Source: Streptosporangiaceae bacterium
GTDB lineage: Bacteria; Actinomycetota; Actinomycetes; Streptosporangiales; Streptosporangiaceae
Length of the DNA: 8,499 bases
Reading direction: 5' to 3'
NCBI GenBank assembly: GCA_030038715.1
Contig: JASHSO010000581.1
Span: 1 to 8,499 of the forward strand
The notes beneath the pieces were generated by a model. That model was not told the DNA's origin. It ran no database searches and saw nothing but the letters and a program-made list of their open reading frames with translations. Positions within the stretch are counted from its first letter, which is position 1. Each line of letters opens with the position of its first letter. The position numbers were made by a program, and so were the translations under genes. Positions 1-6,335 of the stretch are shown here, one piece after another.

Positions 1-412
1 TATCCACGACCAGTTCCCGAGTAGTGCCGAACGCGCACTCTGACAGGTCCAGGTCCACCCGGATCGTGGCGTTCCTGCCGCGCCTCGCCCTGCTGCGCGG
101 CCCGCGAGCGGCGGTTCCGCCGCCGAAGAACGCGTCCATCAAGTCGCTGAATGGGAACCCGGCCGCCCCGAATCCGCCTGCTCCCGCAGGGCCGCGCGCG
201 TACGGATCCGCACCCAGGTCGTACATCTGACGCTTCTCCGGGTCGGACAGTACCTCGTAGGCGCGAGTCACTTCCTTGAACCGCTCCTGCAGGTGCGGGT
301 CGGGATTGACATCAGGGTGCAGTTCGCGGGCCAGGCGCCGGTACGCCTTCTTGATCTCCTCGGCATCCGCGTCCCGGCGCACACCGAGAATCCCGTAGTA
401 GTCGTTAGCCAC
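1..412 (-). CDS. dnaJ: DnaJ co-chaperone, 5' part only (runs off the left edge)
   Basis: Hsp40 co-chaperone that stimulates the ATPase of DnaK and hands it unfolded substrates in the cytoplasm. The visible 137 residues hold a full J domain: an N-terminus reading [11 protein letters not shown], helix II ending in REL, the HPD signature near residue 34, and the [12 protein letters not shown] end of the domain. A Gly/Phe-rich linker follows ([18 protein letters not shown]), then the start of C-terminal domain I ([19 protein letters not shown]). The zinc-finger cysteines would lie beyond the window edge. I prefer the GTG at 412: AGGA (419-422) lies 6 nt upstream and the protein then begins MANDYY, as family members do. 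An in-frame ATG at 418 is the alternative. The gene sits 8 nt after the hrcA stop codon, so the two are almost certainly cotranscribed under CIRCE control. Neither dnaK nor grpE is adjacent, so this is probably the second, hrcA-linked dnaJ common in actinomycetes. Confidence 0.95.
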   Translation of the reverse strand, partial: MANDYYGILGVRRDADAEEIKKAYRRLARELHPDVNPDPHLQERFKEVTRAYEVLSDPEKRQMYDLGADPYARGPAGAGGFGAAGFPFSDLMDAFFGGGTAARGPRSRARRGRNATIRVDLDLSECAFGTTRELVVD

Positions 413-420
413 CGGCATTC

Positions 421-1431
421 CTAGGACTCCGCCAAGATCTGGCCCACATATCGTGCCACCGCGCCAACCGCTCCCATCGCCGTCGGGTAGTCCATCCGGG
501 TCGGACCAAGCACTCCAAGCCTGGCCAGAGCGCGCTCGCCGGCTCCGTAACCGGAACTCACCAGCGAGGTGCCCCGCAGCCGCTGCCCGTTCTCCGATCC
601 GATGCGGACGGTCACGGACGCGTGGTCGCCCGAGTCGCCGAGCAGGCGCATGAGGACCACCTGTTCCTCCAACGCCTCAAGAACCTCCTGCAATCCCCTG
701 GAGAAGTCCGCGGGGGTGAGATTCGAGGCACCCCCCACGATGACCCGCTCCTCGTTCCGCTCGACCAGAGTCTCCACGATCACCGACAGCACCGCAGCGG
801 CATTGGGCCGTTCGCTCTGAGTCACCTTCGCTGGCAGTTCGGCGACGACGGAGGCCACGTCGGCTAGCTTGCGGCCGTCCAGGAAGGCGTTCAGCACGGC
901 GCGCAGGTGCGAGATCGCGTCATCGCCAATCTTCCCGGGCACTTCCACGGTGCGCTGCTCCACGCGGCCGGTGTCGGTGATCAGGACGAGCAGGAGCCGA
1001 CGGTCCGCCAGCGGCACCAGCTCGATGTGACGGACCGCGGACCGGGTCAGCGACGGGTACTGCACCACAGCCACCTGCCTGGTCAGCTGGGCCAGCAGCC
1101 GCACAGTCCGCAGGACTACGTCGTCAAGGTCGTACGCCCCAGCCAGGAACGTCTCGATGGCACGGCGCTCGGCCGTGGAGAGCGGCTTGATCCCGGACAG
1201 CCGGTCCACAAAGAGCCGGTAGCCCTGGTCCGTCGGCACCCGTCCGGCGCTGGTGTGCGGCTGAACGATAAAGCCCTGCTCCTCGAGCACTGCCATGTCG
1301 TTGCGGATGGTGGCGGGCGAGACATCCAGGTTGTGACGGTCCACGAGGGACTTGGAGCCCACGGGCTCGTTCGTGGAGACGAAGTCCTCCACGATGGCGC
1401 GCAGCACCGCCAGTTTCCTGTCGTCAAGCAC
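421..1431 (-). CDS. hrcA: Heat-inducible transcription repressor HrcA
   Basis: Repressor that binds the CIRCE operator and holds down heat-shock genes. It depends on GroEL for folding, so it is titrated off during stress. The protein is 336 residues from the GTG at 1431. An N-terminal winged-helix domain spans about residues 1-75 and includes [12 protein letters not shown], the recognition region [10 protein letters not shown], and the family hallmark [20 protein letters not shown]. The GAF-like dimerisation and inserted domains follow to the C-terminus. The frame is open up to a TTG at 1470, but GTG 1431 is favoured: it has a near-perfect Shine-Dalgarno (GGGAGGTGA, 1436-1444) and gives the usual short N-terminus before the [12 protein letters not shown] helix. 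The longer version would translate through the CIRCE element. The gene lies 78 nt downstream of hemW and just upstream of dnaJ. It is expected to repress itself and dnaJ. Confidence 0.96.
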   Translation of the reverse strand: MLDDRKLAVLRAIVEDFVSTNEPVGSKSLVDRHNLDVSPATIRNDMAVLEEQGFIVQPHTSAGRVPTDQGYRLFVDRLSGIKPLSTAERRAIETFLAGAYDLDDVVLRTVRLLAQLTRQVAVVQYPSLTRSAVRHIELVPLADRRLLLVLITDTGRVEQRTVEVPGKIGDDAISHLRAVLNAFLDGRKLADVASVVAELPAKVTQSERPNAAAVLSVIVETLVERNEERVIVGGASNLTPADFSRGLQEVLEALEEQVVLMRLLGDSGDHASVTVRIGSENGQRLRGTSLVSSGYGAGERALARLGVLGPTRMDYPTAMGAVGAVARYVGQILAES

Positions 1432-1443
1432 GCGTTCACCTCC

Positions 1444-1470
1444 CTGGCACTCGCCGGTCCTGAGTGCCAA
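1444..1470 (-). promoter_or_regulatory. CIRCE operator upstream of hrcA-dnaJ
   Basis: Inverted repeat with 9-nt arms and a 9-nt spacer. On the minus strand it reads TTGGCACTC, nine bases, then GAGTGCCAG, against the CIRCE consensus TTAGCACTC-N9-GAGTGCTAA. The inner GCACTC/GAGTGC core is intact and the spacer length is exact. It lies between a possible TAGACT -10 box and the hrcA Shine-Dalgarno, where bound HrcA would cover the transcription start. This is the classical site of HrcA autorepression. Confidence 0.93.
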
Positions 1471-1475
1471 GTCTA
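1470..1475 (-). promoter_or_regulatory. Possible -10 box of the hrcA-dnaJ promoter
   Basis: TAGACT on the minus strand fits the actinobacterial TAnnnT -10 pattern and abuts the CIRCE element, so transcription would start inside CIRCE. No convincing -35 hexamer is seen 16-19 nt upstream (the best is a weak CTGTCC), so the call rests on the -10 box and its position. Confidence 0.45.
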
Positions 1476-1509
1476 TGGCCGAATCCTGGCACCGGGACAG
1501 ATCGCCTGA

Positions 1510-2730
1510 TCAGCCAGTTAGGCCGCGGATCACCGCGTCGGCCAGCAGCCTGCCAGTCCTTGTCAGCTCGACCCTGCCACTGGCCAGCGCGCGGGAGCTA
1601 GCCAGGCCATCGGCCGTGGCCTGCCGGGCAGCAGCCTGTCCAGCCGGGCTCAGCCAGGCTACCGGGCAGCCCGAGGCAAGCCGGGTCGTCAGCATGATCC
1701 GCTCGGTCATCCGTTGCGCGTCAGTTAGGACCTCCCTGGCCCGGCCGGGGCTGCGGCCGGCCGCGAGTCGGCCGGCGTAGGAAGCCGGGTGCCGGACGTT
1801 CCACCAGCGGGTACCGCCCAGGTGGCTGTGCGCCCCGGGCCCGACGCCCCACCAGTCGCCGCCGGTCCAGTAGAGCAGGTTGTGGCGGCACGCCGACTCC
1901 CCGCCGACCGCCCAGTTAGAGACCTCGTACCAGCCAAGCCCGGCGCCAGCCAGGATTTCGTCGGCCATCAGATACCGGTCGGCCAGCACGTCGTCGTCGG
2001 GCGGTGGCAGTTCGCCGCGCCGTATCCGGGCGGCCAGCCTGGTACCGTCCTCGACGATCAGCGAGTAGGCCGAGATATGGTCGGGGCCGGCCGCGAGCGC
2101 GTGCTCCAGCGACAGCTTCCAGTCGGCGTCGCTCTCGCCTGGCGTGCCGTAGATGAGGTCCAGGTTGACATGGCCGAACCCAGCCGCCCGCGCCCAGGTC
2201 ACGCACCGTTCCGGCCTGCCGGGCTGGTGCACCCGGTCCAGCACCTTCAGCACGTGCGGCGCACTGCTCTGCATGCCGAGGGAGACTCGGGTGAAGCCGA
2301 CGGCCCGCAACCGCGCCAGCACACCCTCGTCGACGGTCTCCGGATTGGCCTCGGTGGTCACCTCTGCGTCGCCGGCCAGGCCTAGCTCTGCGTCGATTGC
2401 CCTCAGGATGGCCGCTAGGTCCTCGGGAGGCAGCAGCGTCGGCGTGCCGCCGCCGAAAAAGACGGTGCGCACCGGGCCAGCCCGTCCGGCGAGCAACCGG
2501 CCAGCCATCCTGATCTCTTCGATGGCAAGGCCCGGGTAAGAGGCTCGCGAAGCCCCCGGGCCAAGCTCGGCTGCCGTATAGGTGTTGAAGTCGCAGTACC
2601 CGCACCGGGTCACGCAGAAAGGAACATGCACGTACACGCCGAAGGGAGAGCCGCCCAGCCGCTGTGCAGCAGAGTCGGGCAGGCGGCCGTCAAGAGGAAC
2701 GGGCTCGCCATCTGGCGGCTGCCCAGGCAT
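1510..2730 (-). CDS. hemW: Radical SAM haem chaperone HemW
   Basis: Cytoplasmic radical-SAM protein of the HemN-like family, long annotated as oxygen-independent coproporphyrinogen III oxidase. The HemW branch is known to bind haem and deliver it to target proteins rather than oxidise coproporphyrinogen. The 406-residue protein carries the [4Fe-4S]/SAM cysteines C39-x3-C43-x2-C46 (CVTRCGYC), the SAM-binding glycine motif FFGGGTP near 91-97, TTEANPE near 125-131, and the HemW-typical HNLLYW near 283-288 followed by GVGPGAHS. The C-terminal winged-helix-like HemN_C region follows. The ATG at 2730 gives the DGEPVPxDGxLPxSA leader usual in actinomycete members. The only ribosome binding site is a modest AAGG 8 nt upstream (2739-2742). 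The gene follows the degraded MOSC gene and precedes hrcA by 78 nt. An own promoter was not clear. Confidence 0.94.
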   Translation of the reverse strand: MPGQPPDGEPVPLDGRLPDSAAQRLGGSPFGVYVHVPFCVTRCGYCDFNTYTAAELGPGASRASYPGLAIEEIRMAGRLLAGRAGPVRTVFFGGGTPTLLPPEDLAAILRAIDAELGLAGDAEVTTEANPETVDEGVLARLRAVGFTRVSLGMQSSAPHVLKVLDRVHQPGRPERCVTWARAAGFGHVNLDLIYGTPGESDADWKLSLEHALAAGPDHISAYSLIVEDGTRLAARIRRGELPPPDDDVLADRYLMADEILAGAGLGWYEVSNWAVGGESACRHNLLYWTGGDWWGVGPGAHSHLGGTRWWNVRHPASYAGRLAAGRSPGRAREVLTDAQRMTERIMLTTRLASGCPVAWLSPAGQAAARQATADGLASSRALASGRVELTRTGRLLADAVIRGLTG

Positions 2731-2770
2731 CCTCAGCGCCTTAGCCCGCAGCGGCCCGGCCCGCAGCCGG

Positions 2771-3099
2771 TCAGGTCCGGCTCAGAACCGGCGCGCCGAT
2801 CTCGCCCCACGCGCTGCCCCGTCCCTCGACCTGGAACAAGGTGGCCATCAGGTCGCGTCACCGTAGTAGGCGCGCATCGACCCGGCGACGGTCACCGCAG
2901 CGTCCGGCCTGCTGGTGATCGCAAGCTCGGTACCCGCTTCGACCGAGCCTTCGGCCGGCTCGAACCCGGCCGTGGTGCTGCGTACGGCTACCGGACCGAT
3001 GGCTGGCCGCCTGCCGACCGCCGTCTGACCAGGCACGCCGCTGGTCACGAAGTCGGTTACCATGCCGCGGTTTACCGAGACGACCCTGGCCCCTGGCAT
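2771..3099 (-). pseudogene. Degraded MOSC-domain protein gene (internal deletion plus frameshift)
   Basis: The frame opening at ATG 3099 begins like a stand-alone MOSC (molybdenum-cofactor sulfurase C-terminal, YiiM-like) protein: RVVSVNRGMV, then VTSGVPGQTAVGRRPAIGPVAVRST. It then jumps within a few residues to what resembles the family's C-terminal end: SVEAGTELAITSRPDAAVTV, then MRAYYGD. The central part, normally about 100 or more residues with the conserved HGG motif and the sulfur-carrying cysteine region, is absent. After RAYYGDA the frame stops at 2848. One base out of register the family-like tail continues (DLMATLFQVEGRGSAWGE) to a TGA at 2771-2773, implying one lost base near 2850-2857. 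About 109 codons remain where intact relatives have roughly 200. Codon use still looks like that of neighbouring genes, so decay may be recent. The family match is from memory of MOSC sequences, not an alignment. Confidence 0.72.
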
Positions 3100-3332
3100 G
3101 GTCCGACGGTATCTGACGCCATCGTGGCAGTCGAACGGGTTACCGCCGCCTCACCACCAGCGAAGACGTCCTGGATGACGTCTTCGGCGGTCCACAGGTC
3201 GTGCACGGGAAGAGCGGCTCGCGACGCTGCCGCCGCGGCCGGACTTAACCCGCCTCGGACGGTATGCAGGTCGTTACGGGTGCGGGCCTGCCATAAAAGC
3301 TCCTCCGTTCGGCGGTAAACCTGGTGAGTCAT
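3072..3332 (-). CDS. Doubtful 86-codon hypothetical ORF, possibly a gene remnant
   Basis: I do not recognise this frame. From ATG 3332 it would encode MTHQVYRRTEELLWQARTRN, then an Ala-rich helix-like stretch (LSPAAAAASRAALPVHDLW), then TAEDVIQDVFAGGE. The first 60 or so residues look like a real soluble helical protein. The last 20 or so (from about AVTRSTATMASD) have poor codon bias and low-complexity residues, as if read past a frameshift. Third-position GC looks lower than in lepA or hemW. No good ribosome binding site precedes the ATG. It overlaps the start of the MOSC remnant by 28 nt, and its start overlaps a possible promoter of the divergent gene at 3371. It may be a second decayed gene in the same eroded interval, or not a gene at all. 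Confidence 0.3.
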   Translation of the reverse strand: MTHQVYRRTEELLWQARTRNDLHTVRGGLSPAAAAASRAALPVHDLWTAEDVIQDVFAGGEAAVTRSTATMASDTVGPCQGPGSSR

Positions 3333-3370
3333 ACTGGAAGCCTGCGAACCCGCGGGCTGAGGGGACACAG

Positions 3371-3898
3371 ATGAGTGCAGGCAGCTTCGGAGCAGAGCCA
3401 GGCCAGCCTGGCGCCCAGGACCAGCTTCCACCCAGGCCCTTCGACCCGCCGCCGTCCGCCCGATCCGGCCGGTCTGCTCAGCCGGGCCAGCCGCCACCAC
3501 CGCCGCCCTACGCAGCGCCCAGCGTCCACGCTCAGCCGGGCCAGCTGCCGCCCTACGCCCCACCCGGCCAGGCCAGCCAGCCGCTAAGCGAACAGTTCAG
3601 GCGGGACTACTACGGGGCACCTGCCGCTGTCGTGCCTCGCCACACTAACTCGCTGGCCATAGCGGCGCTCTGCTGCGGTATCGGCCAGGTCGCTGTGGGC
3701 CCGCTCGCGGGCGCGCCAGCGATCATCCTCGGCATCATGTCGCTCAAGCAGATCCGCGAATCTGGTGAGGACGGCCACGGCATGGCGGTGGCCGGCATCA
3801 CGCTCGGCGTCATCGGAGTGATCTTGACGATCCTCGCGATCATCTTCGCCATCGTGGTCTTCGACAATGTGGCGTCTGGGTTGAGCACCCGAGGCTGA
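3371..3898 (+). CDS. Proline-rich DUF4190-type two-helix membrane protein
   Basis: A 175-residue predicted membrane protein. Residues 1-90 are hydrophilic and rich in Pro, Gln, Gly and Ala, with two related blocks, AQPGQPPPPPPYAAP and AQPGQLPPYAPPGQ. RHTNSLAIAAL at about 90-100 opens the first membrane segment (about 95-123), which contains GPLAGAPAIILGIMSLKQI. A short charged loop (RESGEDGHG) follows, then a second segment (about 138-164, AVAGITLGVIGVILTILAII) and a short tail. The layout (disordered Pro-rich N-terminus, N-S-L-A-I start, helix, ILGxxxLxQI, charged loop, G-x-A-x-AGIxLG helix) is that of DUF4190 proteins, common in actinomycetes and of unknown function. Both termini are probably cytoplasmic. 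GAGGGGA just upstream of ATG 3371 serves as ribosome binding site. CATACT at 3330-3335 could be a -10 box. The gene ends 28 nt from the convergent end of lepA. Confidence 0.85.
   Translation: MSAGSFGAEPGQPGAQDQLPPRPFDPPPSARSGRSAQPGQPPPPPPYAAPSVHAQPGQLPPYAPPGQASQPLSEQFRRDYYGAPAAVVPRHTNSLAIAALCCGIGQVAVGPLAGAPAIILGIMSLKQIRESGEDGHGMAVAGITLGVIGVILTILAIIFAIVVFDNVASGLSTRG
3476..3545 (+). repeat. Short duplicated segment in the Pro-rich coding region
   Basis: An identical 16-nt string (GCTCAGCCGGGCCAGC) occurs at 3476-3491 and 3530-3545, exactly 54 nt (18 codons) apart. Both copies encode AQPGQ followed by prolines and a Tyr-Ala. The spacing is a whole number of codons, which fits an in-frame tandem duplication that expanded the disordered N-terminal tail of the DUF4190-type protein. 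Confidence 0.6.
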
Positions 3899-3926
3899 GC
3901 CGGATCCAGGCGGCCAAGTGCGCCAG

Positions 3927-5849
3927 CTAGCGCTTCCGCTCAGGGGCCTGTTCGGTGGACAGGGCTGCGACGAAGGCCTCCTGCGGCACCTCGACCCGGC
4001 CGATCACCTTCATCCGGCGCTTGCCTTCCTTCTGCTTCTCCAGCAGCTTGCGCTTGCGAGTGATGTCGCCCCCGTAGCACTTGGCCAGTACGTCCTTGCG
4101 CAGCGCGCGGATGTTCTCGCGGGCTATGACTCGTGACCCGATCGCCGCCTGGATCGGCACCTCGAACTGCTGGCGCGGGATCAGTTCCCTCAGCCTGGCG
4201 GTCATGGCCAGGCCGTAGTCGCGCGCCTTGTCGGCGTGCACGACCTGGCTGAACGCGTCCACCGGCTCGCCCTGCAGCAGAATGTCCACCTTGACCAGGT
4301 CGGCTTCCTGCTCCCCGGCCGGCTCGTAGTCCAGCGACGCGTAGCCGCGCGTCCGAGACTTGAGCTGGTCGAAAAAGTCGAAGATGATCTCCGCGAGCGG
4401 CATCGTGTAGCGGATCTCAACTCGGTCGGTCGACAGGTACTCCATGCCCAGCAGGGCGCCGCGGCGGCTCTGGCATAGTTCCATGATCGCTCCGACGTAG
4501 TCGGACGGCGCCAGCACCGTCGCACGGACGACGGGCTCGAACACCTTCGCGACCTTGCCGTCGGGGAACTCGCTGGGGTTCGTGACAATGCTCTCGCCGC
4601 CAGACTCCAGCACCACTCGGTAGACCACGTTCGGGGCCGTAGAGATGAGCACGAGGCCGAATTCACGCTCGAGGCGCTCCCTGACTATCTCCATGTGCAG
4701 CAGCCCAAGGAAGCCGCAGCGGAAGCCGAATCCAAGAGCGGTCGAGGTCTCCGGCTCGTAGACCAGCGAGGCGTCGTTCAGCCGAAGCTTGTCCAGCGCG
4801 TCGCGCAGCTCAGGGTAATCGTCACCGTCCATCGGGTACAGGCCGGAGAAAACCATGGGCTTGGGATTGGCGTAACCCGGCAGCGGTCGCGTCGCCGGGC
4901 TGGCCGCGCTCGTCAGCGTGTCGCCGACGCGGGCCTGCCTGACGTTCTTGACACCGGTGATCAGGTAGCCGACCTCGCCGGCGCCAAGGGCCTCCGTGGG
5001 CACCGGCTCAGGTGAGATCACCCCGATCTCCAGGGTGTCGTGGACGGCCTTGGTCGACAGCATCAGCACCCGCTCGCGCCTGCTCAGCTTCCCGTCGACA
5101 ACACGGACGTAGGTGACCACGCCACGGTAGGTGTCGTAGACCGAGTCGAAGATCAGTGCCCGGGCCGGAGCGTGCGGGTTGCCGCTTGGCGGCGGTACCT
5201 GCGCGATCACGGTGTCGAGCAGTTCAGCCACCCCTTCGCCGGTCTTTGCCGAGACTCTGAGCACGTCGGAGGCGTCGCAGCCGATGATATTCGCCAGCTC
5301 GGCCGCGTACTTCTCCGGCTGGGCCGCAGGCAGGTCGATCTTGTTCAGCACCGGGATCAGGTGCAGGTCAGCCTCGAGTGCTAGGTAGAGGTTGGCCAGG
5401 GTCTGCGCCTCGATACCCTGAGCCGCGTCGACCAGCAAGATCGCGCCCTCGCAGGCGGCCAGCGACCTGGAGACCTCATAGGTGAAGTCGACGTGGCCAG
5501 GCGTGTCGATCAGGTTCAGCACGTATTGGGTGCCATCCGCACCGCGCCAGGGCAGCCGGACTGCCTGGCTCTTGATGGTGATGCCGCGTTCGCGCTCGAT
5601 GTCCATCCGGTCCAGGTACTGGGCCCGCATCTGCCGGGCATCGACTACTCCGGTGAGCTGAAGCATCCGGTCGGCCAGGGTCGACTTCCCGTGATCGATG
5701 TGCGCGATGATGCAGAAGTTGCGGATCACCGCCTGGTCAGTCGCTGCGGTCGACAACCGGCCGGGCTGGGCACGACCAACCGGCGGCCCCGCCGTGGCGC
5801 GCTCTGGCGCGGCGGGCCCGGCCGCTGGTTGCTCAGGACTCGCAGGCAC
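3927..5849 (-). CDS. lepA: Elongation factor 4 (LepA), ribosome-associated GTPase
   Basis: Translational GTPase related to EF-G, reported to act on stalled or mis-translocated ribosomes and in ribosome biogenesis. Numbered from GTG 5849 (640 residues), it has G1 AHIDHGKST (49-57), switch I RGITIKSQ (about 88-95), G3 DTPGH (115-119), G4 NKID (169-172) and G5 SAKTG (200-204). Beta-barrel domain II and EF-G-like domains III and V follow. The LepA-specific C-terminal domain ends with [20 protein letters not shown]. The start is uncertain. The frame is open to a GTG at 5879, but neither candidate has a clear Shine-Dalgarno. I prefer 5849 because the protein then begins MPASPEQP, resembling actinomycete LepA N-termini. 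Either start leaves an Ala/Pro-rich extension of about 40-50 residues before [11 protein letters not shown], longer than usual. It lies downstream of the 104-residue gene (gap 55-85 nt) and is probably cotranscribed with it. Confidence 0.96.
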   Translation of the reverse strand: MPASPEQPAAGPAAPERATAGPPVGRAQPGRLSTAATDQAVIRNFCIIAHIDHGKSTLADRMLQLTGVVDARQMRAQYLDRMDIERERGITIKSQAVRLPWRGADGTQYVLNLIDTPGHVDFTYEVSRSLAACEGAILLVDAAQGIEAQTLANLYLALEADLHLIPVLNKIDLPAAQPEKYAAELANIIGCDASDVLRVSAKTGEGVAELLDTVIAQVPPPSGNPHAPARALIFDSVYDTYRGVVTYVRVVDGKLSRRERVLMLSTKAVHDTLEIGVISPEPVPTEALGAGEVGYLITGVKNVRQARVGDTLTSAASPATRPLPGYANPKPMVFSGLYPMDGDDYPELRDALDKLRLNDASLVYEPETSTALGFGFRCGFLGLLHMEIVRERLEREFGLVLISTAPNVVYRVVLESGGESIVTNPSEFPDGKVAKVFEPVVRATVLAPSDYVGAIMELCQSRRGALLGMEYLSTDRVEIRYTMPLAEIIFDFFDQLKSRTRGYASLDYEPAGEQEADLVKVDILLQGEPVDAFSQVVHADKARDYGLAMTARLRELIPRQQFEVPIQAAIGSRVIARENIRALRKDVLAKCYGGDITRKRKLLEKQKEGKRRMKVIGRVEVPQEAFVAALSTEQAPERKR

Positions 5850-5934
5850 GCCGTCTATGCTTGCATGCCCGCAGAGCACTCAGGCGCACGGCCAAGCGCT
5901 GCTGGCCCACCGGTCCGCCGTTGCTAGCTCGGCG

Positions 5935-6249
5935 TCAGCCCTGCCCGTCGCGGAAACCGGGGTGCTCTGCGATCGCGTCTGCAACCTGCCGGGCTATGCC
6001 CCTGTCGTTGATAGCCCGGAACACGAACAGGAGCAGTGGTGTCGGCAGCCCGGCGCCACGGACCGTAAATCGAGTTCCTCCAGGCTCCTCGGTCATCCTG
6101 AGCTTGGCCCGGGCCACGGCTCCGCGCCGGACTTCGAGTTGCCTCTCGGCCGGATAGCTAACCTCAACTCCATCGCCAAGCGCGCCCCGGATCACGGTGG
6201 CCGCTGCTTCGGCCGAGATACCGCGGCGCCGCACCTTCACCTCCGGCAT
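5935..6249 (-). CDS. Small protein of unknown function upstream of lepA
   Basis: A 104-residue protein I cannot assign to a named family. The N-terminus is basic (MPEVKVRRRGISAEAAATVI) and suggests a beta strand followed by a helix. Alternating hydrophobic strands follow (VEVSYPAERQLEVRRG, AKLRMTEEPGGTRFTVRGAG), then a hydrophobic helix (PTPLLLFVFRAIND) and an amphipathic helix (GIARQVADAIAEH). This alpha/beta pattern looks like a compact soluble domain, with one segment that could contact a membrane or partner. It has no Cys clusters or obvious catalytic motif. The start is well supported: ATG 6249 follows GAGGAG by 6 nt. It is the first gene of a leftward unit with lepA, and the candidate promoter plus palindrome at 6289-6317 would give a 5' UTR of roughly 30 nt. 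GC-rich codon use matches the neighbours, so it is probably a native gene. Confidence 0.8.
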   Translation of the reverse strand: MPEVKVRRRGISAEAAATVIRGALGDGVEVSYPAERQLEVRRGAVARAKLRMTEEPGGTRFTVRGAGLPTPLLLFVFRAINDRGIARQVADAIAEHPGFRDGQG

Positions 6250-6288
6250 GCCCGTCTCCTCACCGGTGGATGCGCTGTCGGCATGATT

Positions 6289-6317
6289 ACGCTATAGGTC
6301 GATTCGACCTAATGCAA
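6289..6317 (-). promoter_or_regulatory. Candidate leftward promoter of the unknown gene and lepA
   Basis: On the minus strand TTGCAT (6312-6317) and TAGCGT (6289-6294) are separated by exactly 17 nt. The -10 fits the actinobacterial TAnnnT pattern. The -35 keeps TTG but matches the rest of TTGACA poorly. Transcription would start near 6283, about 33 nt before the ATG at 6249, leaving room for its GAGGAG ribosome binding site. The 17-nt spacer is entirely occupied by a palindrome. Confidence 0.5.
6295..6311. promoter_or_regulatory. Perfect 8+1+8 palindrome, probable repressor operator
   Basis: TAGGTCGA, one T, then TCGACCTA: both 8-nt arms are fully complementary. It lies in the divergent gap between the PadR-type regulator (starting about 6336) and the 104-residue gene (starting 6249). 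It fills the spacer between the proposed -35 and -10 boxes of the leftward promoter. A bound dimer there would block RNA polymerase leftward and would also sit over the likely transcription start region of the regulator. PadR family members commonly bind such dyads and repress their own and neighbouring genes. That this PadR protein binds here is inference from position. Confidence 0.65.
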
Positions 6318-6335
6318 GGTCGGAAAGGCTGGATC

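Noticed and set aside
1432..1470. Extension of hrcA to the TTG at 1470
   Set aside because: This would translate through CIRCE and the ribosome binding site. GTG 1431 has an excellent Shine-Dalgarno and gives the usual N-terminus.
907..1509. 200-codon plus-strand open frame opposite hrcA
   Set aside because: It lies antisense to a clearly recognised HrcA, with no family features and a composition typical of antisense frames in GC-rich DNA.
1789..2605. Long open frames on both strands within hemW (198 codons plus strand, 229 codons in another minus frame)
   Set aside because: The HemW frame has all the expected motifs over this interval. The others are Arg/Pro/Ala-rich shadows.
2626..3318. 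230-codon plus-strand frame covering the hemW start and the eroded interval
   Set aside because: Although it is long and spans a gene-poor stretch, its product is Arg/Pro-rich with no domain pattern, it overlaps the well-supported hemW N-terminus, and the opposite strand carries MOSC-like sequence.
3899..3926. GCCGGATCCAGGC near-palindrome between the DUF4190-type gene and lepA as a bidirectional terminator
   Set aside because: The stem is too short with no usable loop, so pairing would be unstable.
5698..6297. 199-codon plus-strand frame over the lepA start and the 104-residue gene
   Set aside because: It is antisense to lepA and to a small gene with a good Shine-Dalgarno. The sequence has no family character.
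6270..6335. Extension of the PadR gene to the ATG at 6270
   Set aside because: It would put the palindrome and promoter in coding sequence and adds residues unlike the start of PadR proteins. There is no sensible ribosome binding site for it within the shared promoter.
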